Source: an uncultured Terriglobus sp. (lineage in GTDB: Bacteria; Acidobacteriota; Terriglobia; Terriglobales; Acidobacteriaceae). From it: 8,288 nt of DNA. Under the pieces are notes generated by a model. It saw only the letters and a program-made list of their open reading frames with translations, was not told the DNA's origin and made no database searches. The DNA lies in assembly GCA_937859825.1 (NCBI GenBank), contig CALMAP010000299.1, positions 1-8,288 of the forward strand, in the 5' to 3' direction. The translations under genes and the position numbers were made by a program. The first letter of the stretch is position 1. The number at the start of each line of letters is the position of its first letter. Below, in pieces: positions 1 to 5,239 of the stretch.

Positions 1-90
1 CACCGTGGAGCCCAGCGGATCGGTGACCGCTACACCGATGCGGACCTTGCCCACATCCAGACCCGCGATCCTGCCTACCGCCATTGTCAT
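1..90 (-). CDS. ruvX: RuvX/YqgF-family Holliday-junction resolvase-like nuclease, N-terminal fragment
   Basis: Only the first 30 codons are in the window; the gene continues past the left edge. Read on the minus strand, the protein begins MTMAVGRIAGLDVGKVRIGV and goes on AVTDPLGSTV. The segment GLDVGKVRIGVAVTDP is the signature first strand of the RuvX/YqgF family, an RNase H-like fold in which the Asp of 'GLDVG' (residue 12 here) is a predicted catalytic metal ligand. Family members act in the cytoplasm and are linked to 16S rRNA 5'-end maturation and to Holliday-junction or anti-termination roles. Two in-frame ATGs (complement of 88-90 and of 82-84) compete. The purine-rich GGAATGGA just upstream suits the second ATG about as well as the first, so the start is uncertain by two codons. 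The gene is divergent from the deacetylase operon. The family call is secure despite the short length. Confidence 0.85.
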   Translation of the reverse strand, partial: MTMAVGRIAGLDVGKVRIGVAVTDPLGSTV

Positions 91-247
91 TCCATTCCGC
101 GATGCACGCCGTACTCTTAGCAGCATCGTAAGCTCCTGCAGAGTCTGTGTGTAAGGGTGGCGCTGGCGCGAGTTGTCTAGCCTGATCGCTCTCAGGAGAC
201 CGATGCGCGTGCAACCACGCAGCGTAGCGGTTCTCTCCTAGTGGTAC
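91..247. promoter_or_regulatory. Divergent intergenic region between ruvX and the deacetylase operon
   Basis: This 157-bp gap must carry the start signals for ruvX (leftward) and for the four-gene operon (rightward). I see no convincing pair of -35/-10 hexamers on either strand. The one strong signal is AGGAG at 194-198 followed four bases later by ATG at 203, which opens a 12-codon frame described separately. Confidence covers only its role as a shared upstream region. Confidence 0.4.
203..241 (+). other. Twelve-codon leader ORF with strong SD, in frame with the deacetylase gene
   Basis: AGGAG at 194-198 precedes ATG 203, and the frame reads MRVQPRSVAVLS followed by TAG at 239-241. The next gene's GTG start (248) lies only two codons downstream in the same reading frame. 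Neither that GTG nor the later ATG at 290 has a recognisable SD, so ribosomes entering at 203 and reinitiating after the stop is a plausible way to translate the deacetylase. Other explanations are a genuine N-terminal extension broken by an amber mutation, an assembly error, or chance. No protein-level evidence exists for the peptide. Confidence 0.25.
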
Positions 248-970
248 GTGATTATTCCAATCACCCATAACAACGATTGGCTGGCATGCATGTCCGGCCT
301 GCCAGCGTGGGAACCACCCGTGCGGCCTACGGTCGTGCTGGCGCCGCATCCTGACGATGAAACGCTGGGTGCAGGCGCGCTGATTGCCATGTTGCGTGCG
401 CACGGCGTACCCGTGAGCGTGGTTGCCGCCAACGACGGCGAAAACGCCTATGACACCAGCCCGGAGCAGCGCGCACAACTGGCCCGAACCCGTGAGCAGG
501 AGCAGAGGCGTGCGCTTGAGATTCTCGGTGTCCCCGCAGAGCAAATCTATCGGCTTCGCCTGCCGGACAGCGGCCTAATGACCTGCATCCAAGAACTGAC
601 ACAGAAACTGCAACCGCACGTTGCTGAGGAGACACACCTGATTGCTCCGTGGATCGGAGACTTTCACCCGGACCACATTGCGTGTGCGGAGGCCGCAGAG
701 GCGGTCCAGAGACAAACGGGATGCAAGCTGACCGCCTACTTCTTCTGGACCTGGCATCGCGGCACACCCGCAGACATTGCCGGCATGCAACTACGCCGTC
801 TGCAAGCCACGCCTGAGGCTTTGCTGGCGAAAGAGAGAGCCCTCCGTCAGCATGCCTCGCAGCTTGAACCTTGCAAAGAGGAAGGTGCCATTCTGCCTCC
901 GGATCTGCTTGGACCGGTCTTCTGGCCGTTTGAGGTCGTCTTGCCCATTGTGGAGGCAGTCGCAGCATGA
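248..970 (+). CDS. PIG-L (LmbE-like) family zinc-dependent N-deacetylase
   Basis: The 240-residue protein carries the family hallmark LAPHPDDETLGAG at residues 31-43, where His34 and Asp37 are the predicted zinc ligands and Asp36 the likely general base. The second hallmark, GDFHPDH at 137-143, supplies the third ligand (probably His143). Family members (MshB, BshB, PIG-L) remove the acetyl group from N-acetylglucosamine-containing glycosides in the cytoplasm. No signal peptide or membrane segment is visible, and the length is normal for the family. The annotated start is GTG 248; ATG 290, which gives MSGLPAWEPP, keeps the whole domain and is an equally good choice because neither has an SD. 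The stop overlaps the next gene as ATGA (967-970). Being first of four coupled genes with a methyltransferase and a glycosyltransferase, it probably deacetylates an amino-sugar intermediate made by that set. The substrate is unknown. Confidence 0.88.
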   Translation: MIIPITHNNDWLACMSGLPAWEPPVRPTVVLAPHPDDETLGAGALIAMLRAHGVPVSVVAANDGENAYDTSPEQRAQLARTREQEQRRALEILGVPAEQIYRLRLPDSGLMTCIQELTQKLQPHVAEETHLIAPWIGDFHPDHIACAEAAEAVQRQTGCKLTAYFFWTWHRGTPADIAGMQLRRLQATPEALLAKERALRQHASQLEPCKEEGAILPPDLLGPVFWPFEVVLPIVEAVAA

Positions 971-1557
971 CGCATGTAAGCACTACGTCTGCAGCTTTTT
1001 TTGAAGAGAAGTACCGCAGCCAGGGAGATCCCTGGAATTTTGCCGGGGACGCCTACGAGAACGCGCGTTACCGAAGTATTCTGCGGGCACTTGCGGGCAA
1101 GCACTTCCATGCAGCATTTGAGCCGGGCTGTTCTATTGGCATTCTCACGCGCATGCTGGCTGCTGTCGCGGATTTCGTACGGGCATGTGACTTCTCCGAG
1201 AGTGCGGTGGCGGCCTCCCGCACCCAATGTGCAGACGTACCGAATGTGACCATTACCTGCAAAGCGCTGTGTGAAGACGAGCCCTGGTCCACCTATGACC
1301 TCGTGGTTTTGAGTGAGATCGGCTACTACTTCGGATTGCCGGCATGGGAATCTCTCGCCGCCAGGATGTGTCTGGAACTGCCCTCCGGCGCTACCGTTGT
1401 CGCGTGCCACTGGCTCGGTCATTCAACCGACCACGTTCTGCATGGGGACGAGGTCCACCGGGTTCTGGCCACGCAGCCGCTGCTGCAAGAGCTTCATCGC
1501 GAGCGGCACCCCGGTGAGAAGCACGGCTACCGTCTCGATCTATGGAGAAAACGTTGA
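967..1557 (+). CDS. NodS-like class I SAM-dependent methyltransferase
   Basis: The 196-residue protein is a compact Rossmann-fold methyltransferase. Motif I is FEPGCSIGIL at 51-60 (SAM-binding loop), followed by the acidic residue Asp75 in ACDFSE that should hold the ribose hydroxyls, and the post-motif DLVVLSEIGYYF at 111-122. The N-terminal FFEEKYRSQGDPWNF (11-25) and the GYRLDLW near the C-terminus match what I recall of the NodS family (PF05401), whose namesake N-methylates the deacetylated glucosamine of Nod factors. GGAGG at 952-956 sits ten bases before the ATG, and the start overlaps the deacetylase stop as ATGA, which suggests translational coupling. The methylated atom cannot be read from sequence; an amine freed by the upstream deacetylase is an attractive guess. 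There are no membrane or export signals. Confidence 0.85.
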   Translation: MTHVSTTSAAFFEEKYRSQGDPWNFAGDAYENARYRSILRALAGKHFHAAFEPGCSIGILTRMLAAVADFVRACDFSESAVAASRTQCADVPNVTITCKALCEDEPWSTYDLVVLSEIGYYFGLPAWESLAARMCLELPSGATVVACHWLGHSTDHVLHGDEVHRVLATQPLLQELHRERHPGEKHGYRLDLWRKR

Positions 1558-2309
1558 TTTCGTCATGGCACATCGCCGTACTCGTCCCCGCGCGTAACGA
1601 GGAGGCCCTTCTTGCTCGCTGCCTTCGCTCGGTCATGGCAGCAGGCGCGCTGCTGCCGCCAGGAACAACGCTGGACATTGTGGTGGTCTCAGACCTGTCG
1701 ACCGACAGCACGGCTGAGATTGCCTCGGCCATGCTGGGCTCGACCGGTTGCGTCGTGCACAGCGAAGCGGGATGCGTTGGCCGTGCACGCGCCCTTGCGG
1801 CGCAAACGGCCTTGGCCCGAGTTCCGCATCGTAACCTCTCGCGCGGCTGGCTGGCGAACACGGACGCCGACTGCGAGGTCCCCCAGGACTGGCTGCTGCA
1901 CCACTTGAAAATCGCAGAAAGCGGGCACTGCGCCGTGGCTGGCGTGATCGATGTGGACAGCTTCGAGGAGCACCAGGAGATCGTGCGTTCCCGCTTTCGC
2001 AGTACTTATCTGCTGCACCTGGACGGAACGCACCCGCATGTGCACGGTGCGAATCTTGACGTGCGTGCCGACGGGTATTTACTGGCAGGCGGATGGTCGC
2101 CGTTGTCTACCGCAGAGGACCACGATCTGTGGTGCAGGCTCAAGGCATTGCCTGTGAAGTGCATAGCGACGTCCGCGTTGCAGGTGCTTACCAGTGGCCG
2201 CCGCGTGGGCCGTGACCCTGCTGGCTTCGCAGATGCTCTCGCCGCGCACAACGAAACAGCGGTTGACTTGTTCGGGTGTGTACAGCCAGGCACGGAGATC
2301 GCAGTGTGA
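1542..2309 (+). CDS. Family 2 glycosyltransferase (GT-A fold), soluble
   Basis: The 255-residue protein opens with the GT2 nucleotide-binding strand IAVLVPARNEEALLARCLRS (11-30). It has the metal- and sugar-nucleotide-binding DAD motif in NTDADCEVPQDW (106-117), an acceptor-site loop HGANLDVRADGYLLAGGW (168-185) and the probable catalytic-base motif AEDHDLW (191-197), followed by SGRRVGR. It therefore looks like an active inverting transferase using a UDP- or GDP-type donor. No transmembrane segments are seen, so it is not a synthase of the NodC/cellulose type. ATG 1542 lacks an SD and overlaps the methyltransferase by 16 bases. TTG 1554 has GGAG at 1544-1547 and would overlap the methyltransferase stop as TTGA, matching the other junctions, so it may be the true start, giving a protein four residues shorter. 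Donor and acceptor are unknown. Confidence 0.87.
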   Translation: MEKTLISSWHIAVLVPARNEEALLARCLRSVMAAGALLPPGTTLDIVVVSDLSTDSTAEIASAMLGSTGCVVHSEAGCVGRARALAAQTALARVPHRNLSRGWLANTDADCEVPQDWLLHHLKIAESGHCAVAGVIDVDSFEEHQEIVRSRFRSTYLLHLDGTHPHVHGANLDVRADGYLLAGGWSPLSTAEDHDLWCRLKALPVKCIATSALQVLTSGRRVGRDPAGFADALAAHNETAVDLFGCVQPGTEIAV

Positions 2310-3244
2310 CGAGCCCGCGGCCGACCAGTGCTGCTTCTTCCCAGGAGCGACTGCTGCAGCGCTTTGCCGAGCTTTGCAGGGACACCGTTCCGTTGCCGGG
2401 CGGCGGGCACACGGCGGAACGCCATGCCCGGATCTTCGACGTGGGCCGGGAAGACCTTAGCCTTGCCAAGCTGGTCGAGGCACACTGGGACGCTGTCGCT
2501 ATCCTGCAGGAGGCTGGTCTGCAGCCTGTGCCGGATGCCAAGTATGCGGTCTGGGCGAGCGAATTGCCCGGGCGTCCGCTCACGCTTGCAGGCGGCAGAC
2601 TGAGCGGCTCGAAGGAGTTCTGCAGCGGTGCCGGTCTGGTGGACCGTGCACTCACGACTGCCGGTCCTGTGCTGGTTGAGGTCGACCTGCGCGCCGCTCC
2701 GGAACAACTCGCCGCAGACTACAGCGGCTGGAGAACCGAGGCTTTCCGCGACACAGGGACCGCGGCGCTTACCTTCGACGACTACCCTGTAGCGCGTGTT
2801 GTGGGAGAAGAAAACTGGTACGTTCAGCGCCCAGGTTTCTGGCAGGGGGCATGCGGACCAGCCGCAGCCTGGGCTGGCGGAGCCGCCGGCCTTGTGGATT
2901 ATGCCCACACCACCCGCAAGCAGGACGCCCACACGCACGCTCATCTCGGCGCGATGCACGCCAATGTGTGGGCCATGCAGTCACTGCTTACCGCAGCCGG
3001 GAACGACTTCGACAGCAACCCTGGTGCCAATGCCTCCATCCGCGCGCTGCAGGTACGGCACCAGATTGAGCAGCTAAGCACAGACGTGCTGCGCAGGTTT
3101 GCACGGGCACTTGGACCTGCGCCGCTGGTGAAAGATGCAGCCATCGTGCGGCGTTATGCGGAGGTTGAACTTTTCTTACGTCAGTGCCATGGTGAGCGAG
3201 ACCTGGAAACGCTGGGCAGGCTAATGCGCGACGTTGCGAGATAA
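2306..3244 (+). CDS. Short acyl-CoA-dehydrogenase-like flavoprotein
   Basis: I chose GTG 2306 because GGAG at 2294-2297 lies eight bases upstream and the codon overlaps the glycosyltransferase stop as GTGA. The resulting 312-residue protein resembles acyl-CoA dehydrogenases. It has a middle beta-domain with the flavin-contact segment GRLSGSKEFCSGAG (97-110) and, C-terminally, a helical bundle with FWQGACGPAAAWAGGAAGL (179-197) and RQCHGERDLETLGRL (292-306). It is shorter than the usual 380-400 residues. The N-terminal helical domain is reduced and the usual active-site glutamate cannot be placed by eye, so the substrate may not be a normal acyl-CoA. It closes the operon. In context it could desaturate or oxidise a substituent of the glycosylated product. 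Family membership is fairly secure from the flavin and C-terminal motifs; the reaction is not. Confidence 0.78.
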   Translation: MTSPRPTSAASSQERLLQRFAELCRDTVPLPGGGHTAERHARIFDVGREDLSLAKLVEAHWDAVAILQEAGLQPVPDAKYAVWASELPGRPLTLAGGRLSGSKEFCSGAGLVDRALTTAGPVLVEVDLRAAPEQLAADYSGWRTEAFRDTGTAALTFDDYPVARVVGEENWYVQRPGFWQGACGPAAAWAGGAAGLVDYAHTTRKQDAHTHAHLGAMHANVWAMQSLLTAAGNDFDSNPGANASIRALQVRHQIEQLSTDVLRRFARALGPAPLVKDAAIVRRYAEVELFLRQCHGERDLETLGRLMRDVAR

Positions 3245-3251
3245 CATGCGC

Positions 3252-3307
3252 TGCATTCGAGCGTTATTGCGACGCTCCGGTCGAAATAGCAGTTCCTACG
3301 GAATGCA
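3252..3307. repeat. Nested inverted repeats in the convergent gap, possible bidirectional terminator
   Basis: The outer arms TGCATTC (3252-3258) and GAATGCA (3301-3307) are perfect complements. Inside them is a second hairpin, GAGCGT (3259-3264) and ACGCTC (3272-3277), with a seven-base loop. The structure fills the 77-bp gap between the convergent flavoprotein and fliN-like genes, where a terminator serving both strands would be expected. No T-run follows on either strand, so a classical intrinsic terminator is not shown. Confidence 0.4.
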
Positions 3308-3321
3308 ACAAAATCATGAGC

Positions 3322-4032
3322 CTACACTCGCACCCCTCGTGCACCCGGTTCGGTCACGCGGTTGGGCTGCCACGGCTTGCCGCGATGGTGCTGCAGCGTA
3401 ATCTCCGTGTCTGGCCCGGCGGGCGTGTCTTCGATAATACGTACGGCATACTGACCGTCGGTAAGCAGAAGGTCTCCGCTGGCAATGGCTTTGCCCCGCG
3501 CCATGATGCTGACGGGTCCGTGCAATTCGCGGTCCAGGGAGATAAGATCGCCTGGCGTGAGCGCGAGCGCGTCACGCAGCGACCACTGCTTTCTGCCAAA
3601 GCACAGTGAGATGGGCATTCTCAGGGACGACACGGCGTCGAGCTCCAGACCTGTCGAGGGCGCCAGCCCTGTGACCCTGTGACGTCCGGTGTACTCCTTC
3701 TCACACGCGTTCAGGTCATTGACGCGAATTCCCAGCTTGTCCTCCGCCGGTTCGAAAGACACGTTCGCCAGTACCACGTCACCGATGCTCAGCAGAACGT
3801 CGTCGGTCGCCGCGTGGGAGGAGTGGAATACGGTGCCAGGAACGATGCGGCGAATATCCTGCACGCGCATTGCATGGAGCGGGATGGTCACCACTGCTTC
3901 CAGCTGCAAATCGCCGTAGAGCTCCCAGGCTGGGTTACCGGCGGTTGCCAGACCGGGCAGTACCGCAAGAGCGGCCACCTCGCTGTCGACCCCTGGAGAC
4001 TCAATCTGCTCTTCAACCTGAACTTCGCTCAC
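3322..4032 (-). CDS. fliN: FliN-like flagellar motor switch protein with two SpoA domains
   Basis: The 236-residue protein contains two tandem SpoA (surface presentation of antigens) folds. The first spans about residues 36-107 (LQLEAVVTIPLHAM ... EDKLGIRVNDL). The second, about 131-203, is the more canonical one, with PGDLISLDREL and SGDLLLTDGQYAVRII, the FliN C-terminal pattern. A 33-residue polar tail follows. SpoA domains build the cytoplasmic C-ring of flagella (FliM/FliN) and the sorting platform of type III secretion (SctQ). E. coli FliN is about 137 residues with one domain, so this is a double-domain version closer in layout to SctQ or an internally duplicated FliN. The start is GTG 4032, with GGGAG nine bases upstream on the minus strand. 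It is divergent from the fliM-like gene, implying a joint role in one switch complex. No other secretion or flagellar genes are in view. Confidence 0.8.
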   Translation of the reverse strand: MSEVQVEEQIESPGVDSEVAALAVLPGLATAGNPAWELYGDLQLEAVVTIPLHAMRVQDIRRIVPGTVFHSSHAATDDVLLSIGDVVLANVSFEPAEDKLGIRVNDLNACEKEYTGRHRVTGLAPSTGLELDAVSSLRMPISLCFGRKQWSLRDALALTPGDLISLDRELHGPVSIMARGKAIASGDLLLTDGQYAVRIIEDTPAGPDTEITLQHHRGKPWQPNRVTEPGARGVRV

Positions 4033-4276
4033 CGATGACTGCTCCCTGTGATGGATGCTCTTGCCGGTGCATGTAGCGTTCCATCGGCAGGAAGTCCGCC
4101 TTAGAAGGCGCTAAATTTACGAGGGCTGCCGATCAGGATTGCAGCTGCATAGAGCAAAAGGAGCATGGCTGCGAACCCAGGATTGGCGCACACGCCACCT
4201 CAACTTAGCGACGGCTAATTCCATGCCCGGCTCTTCCGGCATACCACGTGCACCTTCCAGTAGCGGAGACCGACCC
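4033..4276. promoter_or_regulatory. Divergent fliN/fliM control region with inverted repeats and sigma-28-like -10 boxes
   Basis: ATCGGCAG (4083-4090) and CTGCCGAT (4126-4133) are perfect 8-bp inverted arms 35 bases apart. Between them lies a tight palindrome, CGCCTT (4097-4102) and AAGGCG (4105-4110). The right arm contains GCCGATCA (4128-4135), seven of eight bases matching the flagellar sigma-28 -10 element GCCGATAA, with TAAA at 4112-4115 upstream. The spacer is 12 bases rather than the usual 15. The left arm read on the minus strand gives GCCGATGG facing fliN. The near match could reflect FliA control in both directions, or a regulator binding the repeat. The remaining 140 bases up to ATG 4277 contain an open fliM-frame extension and no other clear signal. 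Confidence 0.35.
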
Positions 4277-5221
4277 ATGCCGGAAACGGATCAGACCGCA
4301 GCCACTACACCGCCGGACGAAGTGGAGCCACAGCCGGGTAGCCACGCCGTGAATTTCGCCGAACGGCGAGCCCTGACGTCCGAACAGATGAAGGCGCTGG
4401 TCAGCCTGAACCAGATGTTTGCGCGCAGCCTTAGTGCCAATCTCTCCGGGTCGCTGCAGGCTGAGGTCTTTGTGTCGCTGGTGACGGCGGAGCGTGTCCT
4501 CTTTCGTGACCAGCTTGCCACGTACGATCCCGACGGCATGTTCCTGATTGAAGGCATGTTCAAGCACTTCAGCGCCGCAGGCCTTCTGCAGATGGACCTG
4601 CCCTGCGTGAACGCGCTGGTGCATCTAGGCCTGGGTGGCAGCTACCAGTTACCGACCAGCGAGCCCCTGCGCGAGCTTACCGAAATCGACACCGAGATTG
4701 TGGGCCTGTTTCTCTCAACCGTATGGCGAGAACTTGGCGCCATCTGGGGTGAAAGCGGTTTGGAGATTGCTTCGGAACGCCGCGTTCCGCCGACCGATGC
4801 CGTCAAGGTCTTTTCTTACTCGGAGTACCTGCTTTCCTTTACCTACTCGCTGAACATCAGCGGGGTGCAGGGTTCGCTGATTCTAAGCCTGCCCACGGCC
4901 ATTGCCGACTTGCTGCTGCGCCAGATCGAAAGCAAGAGCAGCCCTCGCGCGCAGTCGCCTGAAGTGCGCGTTTTCATGGAGCAGCGCCTTGGACAGATTG
5001 CGCAACGGGGCGAACTGACCCTGCCGGCCTTTCGCATGAGCATCGCCGAACTGACCGAGCTGAAGGTCGGATCCATTGTGCTGACTGGCATTACCAGCAC
5101 GGCTCGGTCGCACTTCAGCGTGGCCGGGGGACCAGTATGGGAAGCCAGCGTAATGCAGAACAATGGCAAGATCATGGCCCACATAGCAGGCCGTGTCGAG
5201 CGCACCTTGAACAACGCGTAG
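4277..5221 (+). CDS. fliM: FliM-like flagellar motor switch protein
   Basis: From ATG 4277 (GGAGA eight bases upstream) the protein is 314 residues, close to the usual FliM length. Residues 27-58 (FAERRALTSEQMKALVSL, then NQMFARSLSANLS) match the conserved start of the FliM middle domain. A CheC-like core follows, with LGLGGSYQLP at 117-126 and LRELTEIDTEIVGLF at 131-145. The C-terminal SpoA domain is about 236-305, with ELKVGSIVLTGI. FliM bridges FliG and FliN in the cytoplasmic C-ring and, in chemotactic bacteria, receives CheY-P through an N-terminal LSQxEIDALL peptide. No such peptide is present in the 26 residues ahead of the core, which are Pro/Glu/Thr-rich. Upstream in-frame starts (TTG 4139, ATG 4223) would lengthen the N-terminus but lack SDs and do not restore the motif. 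It is convergent with dnaA, with 18 bases between the two stops. Confidence 0.82.
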   Translation: MPETDQTAATTPPDEVEPQPGSHAVNFAERRALTSEQMKALVSLNQMFARSLSANLSGSLQAEVFVSLVTAERVLFRDQLATYDPDGMFLIEGMFKHFSAAGLLQMDLPCVNALVHLGLGGSYQLPTSEPLRELTEIDTEIVGLFLSTVWRELGAIWGESGLEIASERRVPPTDAVKVFSYSEYLLSFTYSLNISGVQGSLILSLPTAIADLLLRQIESKSSPRAQSPEVRVFMEQRLGQIAQRGELTLPAFRMSIAELTELKVGSIVLTGITSTARSHFSVAGGPVWEASVMQNNGKIMAHIAGRVERTLNNA

Positions 5222-5239
5222 AGCGTTGGGAGCAGAAGA

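Noticed and set aside
2006..2959. 317-codon minus-strand open frame across the glycosyltransferase and flavoprotein genes
   Set aside because: It crosses two well-supported plus-strand genes and their junction and encodes no recognisable motif; it is a GC-rich shadow frame.
4165..4218. 17-codon ORF after AAAGGAG between fliN and fliM
   Set aside because: The SD is only one base from the ATG, too close for efficient initiation, and the peptide has no recognisable feature.
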